NCBI RefSeq assembly: GCF_003666685.1
Contig: NZ_RCIZ01000006.1
Location: forward strand, 124,001 to 188,000
DNA length: 64,000 nt
Source: Mesorhizobium sp. YM1C-6-2
GTDB lineage: Bacteria; Pseudomonadota; Alphaproteobacteria; Rhizobiales; Rhizobiaceae
Direction: 5' to 3'
Made by a program: the position numbers and the translations under genes. The notes under the pieces were generated by a model. The model was given only the letters and a program-made list of their open reading frames with translations. It was not told the DNA's origin and ran no database searches. The stretch's first letter is position 1. Each line of letters begins with the position of its first letter. Below, one piece after another: positions 25,503 through 33,242 of this stretch.

Positions 25503-26201
25503 TCAGGCCGAAGCGCGCAGATTGTGCTTGCGCTTCATGAAGTCCTTGGCGGTCTCGACGGCGACGGCCGCGTCGCGGCAGTAGGCGTCGGCGCCGACCG
25601 CCTTGCCGAACTCCTCGTTGAGCGGCGCGCCGCCGACCAGCACGACATAGTCGTCGCGGATGCCCTTTTCCTTCATCGTGTCGATGACGACCTTCATGTA
25701 GGGCATGGTGGTGGTCAGCAGCGCCGACATGCCGACGATGTCGGGCTGGTGCTCTTCGATCGCCGCCAGGTATTTCTCGACCGGATTGTTGATGCCGAGG
25801 TCGATGACGTCGAAGCCGGCGCCCTCCATCATCATGCCGACGAGGTTCTTGCCGATGTCATGGATGTCGCCCTTGACGGTGCCGATCACCAGCTTGCCCT
25901 GCTTGGGCGCGCCGGTGGCGGCGAGCAGCGGCCTGAGGATCGCCATGCCGGCCTTCATCGCATTGGCCGATAGGAGCACTTCAGGGACGAACAGGATGCC
26001 GTCGCGGAAATCCTCGCCGACGATGCGCATGCCCTCGACCAGCGCCTCGGTCAGCACCGTGTAGGGCAGCCAGCCGCGCTCCAGAAGGATGTTGGTGCCT
26101 TCCTCGATCTCCTCCTTCAGCCCGTCATAGAGGTCGTCATGCATCTGCTGCACGAGCTCGTCGTCGGAAAGCTCGGAAAGGATGATTTCGTCGTCGGACA
26201 T
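25503..26201 (-). CDS. Corrinoid (B12-binding) methyl-carrier protein, MtbC/MtgC type
   Basis: 232 aa: a helical cap domain (residues 10-95, with FVPEVLLSANAMKAG) and a Rossmann B12 domain. The cobalt-ligating motif is DIHDIGKN, with H114 as the lower axial ligand (DxHxxG), followed by GMSALLTTTM and VLVGGAP. It would carry the methyl group between the MttB enzymes, RACo and the folate methyltransferase. The ATG at 26201 has an AGGAG Shine-Dalgarno sequence; the 80 open codons upstream are not coding. A dyad half-site related to the GlxA-gene dyad lies about 100 bases upstream. Confidence 0.95.
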   Translation of the reverse strand: MSDDEIILSELSDDELVQQMHDDLYDGLKEEIEEGTNILLERGWLPYTVLTEALVEGMRIVGEDFRDGILFVPEVLLSANAMKAGMAILRPLLAATGAPKQGKLVIGTVKGDIHDIGKNLVGMMMEGAGFDVIDLGINNPVEKYLAAIEEHQPDIVGMSALLTTTMPYMKVVIDTMKEKGIRDDYVVLVGGAPLNEEFGKAVGADAYCRDAAVAVETAKDFMKRKHNLRASA

Positions 26202-26297
26202 TTTATTCGGCTCCTGGTGCCAGCAGTCAGCTTGCTTGGCGCGACACGGGGACAATGCCGCAATACCTAGCCCGCAAGGCTTTCGCAGCCATAGCTG

Positions 26298-26317
26298 ATT
26301 TGCGACGCGCTGCAAAA
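26298..26317. promoter_or_regulatory. Imperfect ATTTGCGAC dyad upstream of corrinoid protein
   Basis: ATTTGCGACGCGCTGCAAAA: the left half is identical to the dyad at 14523, the right half TGCAAAA is degenerate and one base nearer. It lies about 97-116 bases before the corrinoid protein ATG, a similar distance to the copy at the GlxA-type regulator gene. Confidence 0.35.
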
Positions 26318-26482
26318 CGAAAGCGACTGGAACTTCGTAGCCAGTCGTGGAGGGCGGTTGCCGGAGGGTCCGTGCGGCCCGGCGGCCGAGGAGTGTGTGG
26401 ACGATCCGGGCGCCTTCGACGTGTCCACTTGCCACGTCCAACCCCGCGACCTTATGGTTTCCCAGGGGTAAACGAGGAGCTC

Positions 26483-26878
26483 ATGCACATGCAAATGACC
26501 TTTCTGCGCGGCTGGGCGCCGCACATATTGAGCATATTGCGCATTCTTGCGGCCGCGACATTCCTCACGCACGGCACGATGAAGCTGTTCGGCTGGCCCG
26601 CGCCGTTTCCGTATCCGCTGAACGGGATGCTCTACACGGCCGCTATCCTGGAGGTGGTCGGCGGACTGCTCCTGATCGTCGGCCTGTTTTCGCGCCCCGT
26701 CGCTTTCATCCTCGCGGGTGAAATGGCGGTCGCCTATTTCATGGGGCATGCGGGCCAGGGCTTCTTCCCCGTGCTCAACGGCGGCGAGCCCGCGGTGCTT
26801 TTCTGCTTCATCTTCCTCTACATAGCAGCGGCGGGCCCGGGTCCGTGGAGCGTCGACGCGGCCACCGGCAGGGATTAG
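26483..26878 (+). CDS. DoxX-family membrane protein, copy 1
   Basis: 131 aa, four hydrophobic segments and the DoxX signatures LRILAAATFLTHGTMKLFGW, LEVVGGLLLIVGLFSRP, GHAGQGFFPVLNGGE and CFIFLYIAAAGPGPWSVD. DoxX relatives are small inner-membrane proteins linked to redox stress; no enzymatic role is proven. Shine-Dalgarno GAGGAG precedes the ATG. A close paralogue lies at 38991. It stands between the divergent corrinoid-protein gene and the MttB gene, and is followed by a terminator. Confidence 0.88.
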   Translation: MHMQMTFLRGWAPHILSILRILAAATFLTHGTMKLFGWPAPFPYPLNGMLYTAAILEVVGGLLLIVGLFSRPVAFILAGEMAVAYFMGHAGQGFFPVLNGGEPAVLFCFIFLYIAAAGPGPWSVDAATGRD

Positions 26879-26899
26879 TCGGTAAGGGACCAGCTTGTA

Positions 26900-26936
26900 G
26901 GGCGGCCGGCGCGGTTCCGGCGGCCGCCCTCTTTCC
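26900..26936 (+). terminator. Rho-independent terminator after DoxX
   Basis: GGGCGGCCG and CGGCCGCCC arms (9 bp) around a 12-base loop, followed by TCTTTCC, 21 bases after the DoxX stop. Confidence 0.65.
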
Positions 26937-27113
26937 ACCGCGTTCCGGATTGTTTTCTTGGCCCGCCATTGACGTCTTGTCGCTTGTCGGGTTTTGGATA
27001 GCGCTTGGCGCTTGCAAGCCGTTTCCATAGAGGTCGATGGCTACGATCCGGCCGTTGGGCAACGCCGGCGACAAGTCCGCGCGCGCCCTAAGTCCATCCA
27101 GGGAAGAACTTCG

Positions 27114-28691
27114 ATGACCGAGAACCTCGCAGCCGAACAGGAAGCGCCGGGAGGACGACGCGGCAGGGCGGATCGCGGCGGTGGTGCCGCAGCACGCCGC
27201 GCCGCGCGCTCCGGCGGCGGGCCGGGCACGCAGCTCACCTATATCAAGCGGGCGATCAAGGTCTACGAGGTACTCGACGAAGAGGGGCTGGCCCTCATCG
27301 AGAAGAACGCCGACACCGTGCTCGAGGAAACCGGCATCATCTTCCGCGACGATCCCGAGGCGCTCGAGATTTGGAAGAACGCCGGCGCCGACGTGAAGGG
27401 CGACCGTGTGCATTTCCCCAAGGGCCTGCCGCGCTCGCTGCTGAAGACTGCTCCTTCGACCTATACGCAGCACGCCCGCAATCCCGAACGCTCGGTCCAG
27501 GTCGGCGGCGACGCGACCGTCTTCGCGCCGGTCTACGGACCGCCCTTCGTGCGCGATCTCGACGGCAAGCGCCGCTACGCCACGATCGAGGATTTCCGCA
27601 ATTTCGTGAAGCTCGCCTACATGGCGCCGTCGATCCACCATTCGGGCGGCACGGTCTGCGAGCCTGTCGACGTGCCGGTCAACAAGCGTCACCTCGACAT
27701 GATCTACAGCCACATCAAATATTCCGACAAACCCTTCATGGGTTCGGTCACCGCGCCGGAGCGCGCGGAGGACACGGTGGCGATGGCCAAGATCGTGTTC
27801 GGCGACGACTATGTCGAGAACAACACGGTGCTGACCTCGCTCATCAACGCCAACTCGCCGATGGTGTTCGACGACACCATGCTCGGTGCGCTGAAGGTCT
27901 ATGCCCGCCACAACCAGGCCTGCATCGTCACGCCCTTCATCCTCGCCGGCGCGATGAGCCCGGTGACGGTCGCGGGCACGCTGACGCAGGTGCTGGCCGA
28001 AGTGCTGGCGGGGGCTGCGCTGACGCAGCTCGTGCGGCCCGGCGCGCCGGTACTGTTCGGTACCTTCGCCTCCTCGATCTCGATGCAGTCGGGCGCGCCG
28101 ACCTTCGGCACGCCCGAGCCTTCCCTGGTGTCCTACGGCGCTGCCCAGCTCGCTCGCCGCCTCGGCCTGCCGTTCCGCACCGGCGGCTCGCTCTGCGCCT
28201 CGAAGGTCCCGGACGCGCAGGCGGCCTATGAGAGCGCCAACACGCTGAACTCGACCATCCTCGCCGGCACCAATTTCGTGCTGCATGCGGCCGGCTGGCT
28301 CGAGGGCGGTCTCGCCTCCTGCTACGAAAAATTCATGATGGACATCGACCAGCTCGGCATGCAGCAGAAATTCGCCGCCGGCGTCGATCTCTCGGAGAAT
28401 GGCCAGGCGATGGACGCCATCCGTCAGGTCGGTCCGGGCAGCCACTTCCTGGGCTGCGACCACACGCAGGCGAACTTCCAGACCGCCTTCTACCGGTCGT
28501 CGATCGCCGACAACAATTCCTTCGAGCAGTGGCAGGCGGAAGGCGAGAAGACCGCGCCGCAGCGGGCCAACGAACTCGCCCGCCGCTGGCTGGAGACCTA
28601 CGAGGCGCCGCCGCTCGATCCGGGCATCGACGACGGGCTCAAGGACTTCATCGCGAAGAAGAAGGAGTCGATGCCCGACGCCTTCACTTGA
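27114..28691 (+). CDS. MttB-family methyltransferase without pyrrolysine, copy 1
   Basis: 525 aa member of the trimethylamine methyltransferase family (PF06253). The frame is uninterrupted, with no internal TAG, so it belongs to the non-pyrrolysine branch to which glycine betaine methyltransferase MtgB belongs. Recognisable blocks include GSVTAPERAEDTVAMA, MSPVTVAGTLTQ, HAAGWLEGGL and GPGSHFLG. Predicted reaction: quaternary amine plus Co(I)-corrinoid protein to the tertiary amine plus methyl-corrinoid. Residues about 10-43 are an Arg/Gly-rich low-complexity tail (GGRRGRADRGGG). It lies 900 bases from the corrinoid protein gene, on the opposite strand. The substrate is not determinable from sequence; glycine betaine is the leading guess. 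Confidence 0.92.
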   Translation: MTENLAAEQEAPGGRRGRADRGGGAAARRAARSGGGPGTQLTYIKRAIKVYEVLDEEGLALIEKNADTVLEETGIIFRDDPEALEIWKNAGADVKGDRVHFPKGLPRSLLKTAPSTYTQHARNPERSVQVGGDATVFAPVYGPPFVRDLDGKRRYATIEDFRNFVKLAYMAPSIHHSGGTVCEPVDVPVNKRHLDMIYSHIKYSDKPFMGSVTAPERAEDTVAMAKIVFGDDYVENNTVLTSLINANSPMVFDDTMLGALKVYARHNQACIVTPFILAGAMSPVTVAGTLTQVLAEVLAGAALTQLVRPGAPVLFGTFASSISMQSGAPTFGTPEPSLVSYGAAQLARRLGLPFRTGGSLCASKVPDAQAAYESANTLNSTILAGTNFVLHAAGWLEGGLASCYEKFMMDIDQLGMQQKFAAGVDLSENGQAMDAIRQVGPGSHFLGCDHTQANFQTAFYRSSIADNNSFEQWQAEGEKTAPQRANELARRWLETYEAPPLDPGIDDGLKDFIAKKKESMPDAFT

Positions 28692-28836
28692 AAGGAGCCC
28701 GATGCAGGCCGGGCTAAAGTGGCCGACATCATCCACAAGGAAGTCTGGCGAAGCGCCTTTCGCGAGCCGGATGAAAAGTGACGTCGCGGGGACGCGGCCT
28801 TCCTACTCAGCCGTCTTGCGGCTGCAAGTTAATTGT

Positions 28837-29112
28837 TCAGTTGGTGTAGTGCGTTTCGTCGACGCTCGGGTCGGACGGCGCGTCGCACAGGGTCACGTTG
28901 TCGACGGTGCTGCAGCCGGGCTGCAGGACGGCTGGCCCGGCAACACCCTGCGGCGTCTGCCCCATCTGATCATAGGCCGCCGGTACCGTGGGCGCACCGA
29001 CCACGGTCGCCGGCTGCTGGACGACAGGGGCGTAAGAGACGTTCTGCGGTTCGGACGAGGTGCAGCCGGCCAGGAGCAGGATGCACAGGGCCGGCGTCAG
29101 GCGAAGGGGCAT
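28837..29112 (-). CDS. Small lipoprotein
   Basis: 91 aa: signal peptide MPLRLTPALCILLLAGC with a lipobox LLAGC (Cys17), then a Pro/Val/Ala-rich extracytoplasmic part with two more cysteines (PGCSTVDNVTLC) that may pair. I recognise no family. It is convergent with MttB copy 1 and divergent from the cytochrome b561 gene; an 11-base G tract lies in the divergent promoter region. Confidence 0.75.
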   Translation of the reverse strand: MPLRLTPALCILLLAGCTSSEPQNVSYAPVVQQPATVVGAPTVPAAYDQMGQTPQGVAGPAVLQPGCSTVDNVTLCDAPSDPSVDETHYTN

Positions 29113-29207
29113 GCTCGGTCTCGCGTTGGGCCGCGATGTTCCAGAATTCCGCCGGGCTGGCAAGGCGAAAGCAGGCGCTGCCGCTTCTTTTCCAGATGCG
29201 AAGTGTC

Positions 29208-29218
29208 GGGGGGGGGGG
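29208..29218. repeat. Homopolymer G tract (11 G)
   Basis: Eleven consecutive G in the 195-bp region between the divergent lipoprotein and cytochrome b561 genes, about 95 bases from each start codon. Such tracts slip easily during replication. Confidence 0.85.
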
Positions 29219-29307
29219 ACTGAAGCTGGATTTGCGCTGGATCAAAGCGCGCCGCCGCGCTTCTGCCGAAGATTGCAGTCAATCCAACCCTACAGGGATT
29301 TCGGTCG

Positions 29308-29808
29308 ATGCATTCTCATCCTGCCGGCTACACGCGAGCCCAGATCGTCCTGCACTGGGTCATCGCCGCGCTCGTCATCTTCCAGCTCGTCTTCGGCGAG
29401 GACATCGTTCCGGCCTTCAGGGCCTACAGACAGGGGACCGAGCCGCAGGCCGATGCGCTGCTCAATGCCAACATTCATGTCTATGTCGGCCTCGCGGTTC
29501 TTGTCCTGGCGATCCTGCGCGTGGCGCTGCGCATTCGGTACGGCGCGCCTGACCTCCCGGCCGACGAAAGCATCGTCCTGCAATACATTGCCAAGCTCGC
29601 GCATATCGTCCTCTATGCGGCGATCTTCCTGATGCCGCTGACCGGCGCGCTTGCCTGGTATCTCGGCATGGGCGAGATCGGCGAACTGCACGAGATCGGC
29701 AAGCCGGTCCTCATCGTGGTGGTGGCCCTTCATGCCGTCGGAGCGCTTTGGCAGCATTTCGTGGTCAAGACCGACGTGCTTCGGCGGATGCTGAAGCCGA
29801 TGGCATAG
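29308..29808 (+). CDS. Cytochrome b561-type membrane protein
   Basis: 166 aa with four membrane segments and the haem histidines of the bacterial b561 family: H17 (IVLHWVIAAL), H57 (NIHVYVGLAV), and further histidines in segments three and four (AHIVLYAAIF, LHAVGALWQHF). Such proteins shuttle electrons from ubiquinol or superoxide in the inner membrane. Start ATG 29308 follows a short non-coding leader. It is transcribed alone. Confidence 0.88.
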   Translation: MHSHPAGYTRAQIVLHWVIAALVIFQLVFGEDIVPAFRAYRQGTEPQADALLNANIHVYVGLAVLVLAILRVALRIRYGAPDLPADESIVLQYIAKLAHIVLYAAIFLMPLTGALAWYLGMGEIGELHEIGKPVLIVVVALHAVGALWQHFVVKTDVLRRMLKPMA

Positions 29809-29848
29809 CGGGGAGCGGCTGCCGGCAAGGCTCGATGCGAGCTGATGC

Positions 29849-30208
29849 CTAGGCGTCCGGCTTGCCGAAGGAGCCGGTCACGACGATCGGCCCGACGATA
29901 GCGTCATTGAACGCAGGCAGCTCCTCGGCCGGTATCCAGTATTCCAGATGTTGGCGGCCGCCGGCTTGCTGCACCTGATATCGGTCCAGAAAGTCTCTCC
30001 GGACGTCGAAACGCAATACGTATCCTGCGCCGCTCGCCGGTACGTTCCAGTCCCGTGCGATCTGGATTGCATAATCTTCGTTGAGTACCGGGTAGAAAAT
30101 CGGCTGATCGGGCAGGCGCGGCGGGAAGGCTTTCATGCCCGACTGCCGTACGAGATCGAGTTCGGCTGGCCCGACCGGCCGCCAAAGAGTTGTCGTATCG
30201 TTCGTCAT
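29849..30208 (-). CDS. Conserved hypothetical protein
   Basis: 119 aa starting MTNDTTTLWRPVGPAELDLV, with PPRLPDQPIFYPVLNEDYAIQIARDW and an EYWIPAEEL segment. I recall homologues annotated 'ADP-ribosylation/crystallin J1', a label with no evident basis in this short sequence. Soluble, no signal peptide. It is divergent from the ferredoxin-like gene with only 39 bases between. Confidence 0.78.
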   Translation of the reverse strand: MTNDTTTLWRPVGPAELDLVRQSGMKAFPPRLPDQPIFYPVLNEDYAIQIARDWNVPASGAGYVLRFDVRRDFLDRYQVQQAGGRQHLEYWIPAEELPAFNDAIVGPIVVTGSFGKPDA

Positions 30209-30247
30209 CTTCGCACCGCCCGATAGAAGGGGAGTGGCTACTATCGC

Positions 30248-30916
30248 ATGATCGACGGCATTGTCAGCATGCTCGCCCGGTACGGCCTTATCCCGCGCGG
30301 CGGCTTCCGTTTCGCGGCTGGCGAGGCCGCGCCATCAGGTCCGTCCGGCGTGCCGGCAAGATCGATCCTGCTCGTCGGGCAGGCGGGCGATGCGCCCTGG
30401 CCGCATTTTTCGCGCTGGCGGCGATCGCAGCCTGAAAATCTCGCTGACCCGCTCGACACCTGGTCGCGCACCGTGATCGACGGGGTTGCCGCCGAATTCG
30501 GCGCACGCGCGGTCTATCCTTCGGACAAGCCCTGGCTGCCGTTCCAGCAATGGGCAATGCGCGCGGAGGGGCTGAAACCGTCGCCGCTCGGCATCCTCAT
30601 GCATCCCGAATACGGGCTCTGGCACGCCTACCGTGGGGCACTGCTGTTCGACGTTGAGATTCCGATTCAGGCGCCTCGCGAGGTGATTCATCTCTGCGAC
30701 CTATGTGTCGGAAAACCTTGCCTGAAAGCCTGTCCGGTTGGCGCGTATTCAGAGGCCGGTTTCGCCTATCAGGCCTGCCTCGACCATGTACGCGGTCCGT
30801 CCGGCGAGCTCTGCCGCACGACTGGCTGCCTCGATCGCAACGCCTGTCCCTATGGCGCGGCCTATCGTTATCCTGCCGAAGCGCAGGCCTTCCACATGGC
30901 GGCGTTCATGCGCTGA
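30248..30916 (+). CDS. 4Fe-4S ferredoxin-domain protein, QueG-like C-terminal part
   Basis: 222 aa. The C-terminal half has a cysteine set CDLCVGKPCLKACPVGAY plus C (QACLDHV), CRTTGC and NACPYG, fit for one or two iron-sulfur clusters. The N-terminal half has LLVGQAGDAPWPHF and PSDKPWLPFQQWA, resembling ferredoxin-like proteins related to epoxyqueuosine reductase but without its B12 domain. Redox partner unknown. Small intergenic spacing to the divergent gene suggests a shared promoter region. Confidence 0.8.
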   Translation: MIDGIVSMLARYGLIPRGGFRFAAGEAAPSGPSGVPARSILLVGQAGDAPWPHFSRWRRSQPENLADPLDTWSRTVIDGVAAEFGARAVYPSDKPWLPFQQWAMRAEGLKPSPLGILMHPEYGLWHAYRGALLFDVEIPIQAPREVIHLCDLCVGKPCLKACPVGAYSEAGFAYQACLDHVRGPSGELCRTTGCLDRNACPYGAAYRYPAEAQAFHMAAFMR

Positions 30917-30925
30917 AAGACAGCG

Positions 30926-31264
30926 CTACTCGCCCATTTCCTGGATCAGCGCATATAGGTTGGTGCAGCGGGCGCCGGAACGGCAATAGGCGAAGACCGG
31001 GCCGTCCAGGTCGTCCAGCGCCGCCGCCTGGTCGGCGACGTTCTGCTCGGTGATCTGGCCGCTGATGACCGGGATGTAGCGGAATTCGAGGCCGGCCGCC
31101 TCGGCCGCCTGCTTGACGCTGTCGGCCGAAGGCTGGCCCGGCTGTTCGTCGTCCGGCCGGTTGCAGATGACGCTCCTGAAGCCCGCCGCCTTCACCACCG
31201 CGATGTCCTCCGGCAGGATCTGGCCGCTTACCGAATAATTGTCGCTGATCTGGCGGTATTCCAT
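30926..31264 (-). CDS. TIGR01244-type sulfur transferase/phosphatase domain protein
   Basis: 112 aa, the Blh/DUF442 family: MEYRQISDNYSVSGQILPEDI, SVICNRPDDEQPGQP and the active-site-like loop FAYCRSGARC (CxxGxxR resembling a dual-specificity phosphatase P-loop). In rhizobia such domains can be fused to beta-lactamase-fold sulfur dioxygenase; here it stands alone. Next to the YeeE/YedE pair it fits sulfur (thiosulfate/sulfide) detoxification. Confidence 0.85.
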   Translation of the reverse strand: MEYRQISDNYSVSGQILPEDIAVVKAAGFRSVICNRPDDEQPGQPSADSVKQAAEAAGLEFRYIPVISGQITEQNVADQAAALDDLDGPVFAYCRSGARCTNLYALIQEMGE

Positions 31265-31336
31265 GCTGCACCTCTAATCTTGCTGCCACGCCGGCTCAGG
31301 CACTCTCATGCCACCGGACGCGGGGTTGGGCAACCG

Positions 31337-31774
31337 TCATGCCGGGGCAGGCGCCGGCAACCTGCTCTTGATGGCGCGGCCGGCGACGATGCCGGCGATC
31401 ACGGCCGCGACGAAGATGAAGGTCTGCGCGTTCAACAGCCCAAGCGCGGGAATGGCGCCGCCGGGACAGAAGCCGGCTATGCCCCAGCCGATGCCGAAGA
31501 CGGCCGCGCCGCCGACGAGGCGGGCATCGATGCCGCCGGCCGGACTTGGCGGGAATGCCGGCGCGAAGACCGGCGTCTTCAGCCGGCCGAAGACCAGCCT
31601 GTAGCCGATCAGCGCCGTCACCAGCCCGCCGCCCATGACGAAGGCGAGGCTCGGGTCCCAGTTGCCGGCGAGGTCGAAGAAGTTCAGCACCTTGGCCGGA
31701 TTGATCATGCCGGAGACGGTGATGCCGAGGCCGAAGACGATGCCGATAAGTAGAGCGGAGACGATGCGTTTCAT
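31337..31774 (-). CDS. YeeE/YedE-type membrane protein (DUF6691)
   Basis: 145 aa, three to four membrane segments, with GITVSGMINPAKVLNFFDLAG and GIAGFCPGGAIPALGL (conserved cysteine). The second half of a split YeeE/YedE transporter for sulfur compounds. It starts 3 bases after the first half's stop, so the pair is translationally coupled. Adjacent TIGR01244 protein strengthens a thiosulfate/sulfide role. Confidence 0.88.
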   Translation of the reverse strand: MKRIVSALLIGIVFGLGITVSGMINPAKVLNFFDLAGNWDPSLAFVMGGGLVTALIGYRLVFGRLKTPVFAPAFPPSPAGGIDARLVGGAAVFGIGWGIAGFCPGGAIPALGLLNAQTFIFVAAVIAGIVAGRAIKSRLPAPAPA

Positions 31775-31777
31775 GGT

Positions 31778-32200
31778 TCAGCCTCCGATCACGTGGCGGA
31801 CGACGAAGACGGTGATGAAGGCCGCCAGCATGAAGGTGAGGACGGCGGCCAGCGAGCGGCGCGAGAGCCGCGCCAGCCCGCATATGCCGTGCCCGCTCGG
31901 ACAGCCATTGCCGAAATGCACGCCGATGCCGACCAGCAGTCCGCCCAGGATCAGCGCGCCCGTCGACACCGGCACTTCGAAGGGAATGACGCCGCCGGCC
32001 GCGAGATAGAGGGCCGGAGCAATGACCGCGCCCGCCAGGAACGCTGCCCGCCAGGACCAGTCGGAGGCCGCCGGCGGGATGATACCGGTCAGTATGCCGG
32101 TCATGCCGGCGACGCGCCCGTGCAGCGCCATCAGGAGCACGGCCGAGAGGCCGATCAACACGCCGCCGATCAGCGACTGGAAGGGGGTGAACTCTGTCAT
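31778..32200 (-). CDS. YeeE/YedE-type membrane protein
   Basis: 140 aa from MTEFTPFQSLIGG (ATG 32200). Four membrane segments; GVHFGNGCPSGHGICGLARLS carries the conserved cysteine and glycines of the sulfur-transport (YeeE/YedE) family. First half of the two-gene transporter with the following gene. It is 31 bases downstream of the zinc-binding-protein stop on the same strand but functionally separate. Confidence 0.9.
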   Translation of the reverse strand: MTEFTPFQSLIGGVLIGLSAVLLMALHGRVAGMTGILTGIIPPAASDWSWRAAFLAGAVIAPALYLAAGGVIPFEVPVSTGALILGGLLVGIGVHFGNGCPSGHGICGLARLSRRSLAAVLTFMLAAFITVFVVRHVIGG

Positions 32201-32231
32201 TTCGAATGTTTCCCTGGCGGGCGAGGGTGCC

Positions 32232-33221
32232 TCAACTGCCGAGGATAGCACCTTTTATCGCGCCGATATTGTTCCGCATCATGTCGATATAGGTAGCCGC
32301 GGGGCCGTCCGCATCGGACAGCGCATCGGAATAGAGCGTGCCGCCGATCTTCAGCCCCGTCTCGTTGGCGATCTGCTCGATCAGCCGCTGGTTGGTGACG
32401 TTCTCGACGAAGATGGCGGACGCCTTGTCGCCCCGGATCTGCGTGATCAGCTTGGCGACGTCGGCAGCGGATGCCTCCGCTTCGGTCGAGACGCCCTCCG
32501 GCGCCAGGAAGGTCAGCCCGTATGCGTGCTCGAAATAGCCGAAGGCGTCGTGCGAGGTGATGATGGTGCGCTTGTCGACCGGGATCGCCGCCACCGCGTC
32601 CTTCACCTCGGCTTCCAGCCCGTCGAGCCGGCCGGTGTAGGCCTCGGCGTTCGCCCTGTAGGCGTCGCAGCCCTCGGCGTCCGCAGCGCAGAAGGCCTCG
32701 GCGATGTTGGCCACGTAGATCTTGGCGTTGGCTATCGACTGGAAGGCATGCGGATCGACCGCGCCGTGGTCATGCGCGTGTCCGGCCTCGTGGGTTTCTT
32801 CGGCTTCGTGGTCATGAGCATCGTCCCCATCAGTCTCGGCCGCATGAGCCTCGTGATCGTGCGCTTCCTCGGTGGAGGACAGCGTTTCGAGGCCCCTGGT
32901 CAATTCCACGACGGTCGCCTTGGTCGCGCTCGCCTCGACCAGGCGCTGGAGAAAACCTTCGAAATGCAGGCCGTTGACCAGCACCACGTCGGCATTGGCC
33001 ACGACCGCCGCGTCGGCTGGCTTGGGTTCGTAGACATGCGCGTCGCCATTGGCGCCGACGATGGTGGTCAGCGCGATGCGATCGCCGCCGACATTTTTGG
33101 CGAAGTCGCCGATGATCGAGAAGCTTGCGACCACCTTGATCGGTTCGGCTGCAGCGGGGAGGGCAGTCGATGCGAATGTTATAACGCTCAGGGCGGCGGC
33201 GAGGGAGATAGTTCTCGGCAT
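32232..33221 (-). CDS. Zinc/manganese ABC transporter substrate-binding protein (ZnuA-like)
   Basis: 329 aa with signal peptide ending LPAAAEP. Cluster A-1 binding-protein features: DAHVYEPKP and DPHAF give two metal histidines, TSHDAFGYF a third, and a His/Asp/Glu-rich loop at about 120-160 (HDHEAHAAETDGDDAHDH) typical of zinc-specific members. ATG 33221 is preferred over 33233 because GGAG lies 7 bases before it. Last gene of the ATPase-permease-binding protein operon; periplasmic. Confidence 0.92.
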   Translation of the reverse strand: MPRTISLAAALSVITFASTALPAAAEPIKVVASFSIIGDFAKNVGGDRIALTTIVGANGDAHVYEPKPADAAVVANADVVLVNGLHFEGFLQRLVEASATKATVVELTRGLETLSSTEEAHDHEAHAAETDGDDAHDHEAEETHEAGHAHDHGAVDPHAFQSIANAKIYVANIAEAFCAADAEGCDAYRANAEAYTGRLDGLEAEVKDAVAAIPVDKRTIITSHDAFGYFEHAYGLTFLAPEGVSTEAEASAADVAKLITQIRGDKASAIFVENVTNQRLIEQIANETGLKIGGTLYSDALSDADGPAATYIDMMRNNIGAIKGAILGS

Positions 33222-33242
33222 GGTCTTCTCCATTGCTTGGGA

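Noticed and set aside
26202..26482. Cobalamin riboswitch upstream of the corrinoid protein gene
   Set aside because: No B12-box-like conserved core was seen; only short dyads such as GACTGG/CCAGTC.
26808..28736. Open frame of 642 codons on the minus strand
   Set aside because: Antisense to MttB copy 1; no domain, Arg/His-rich composition.
28714..28782. 20-codon frame after MttB copy 1 (VADIIHKEVWRSAFREPDEK)
   Set aside because: No ribosome-binding site of its own and too short to support.
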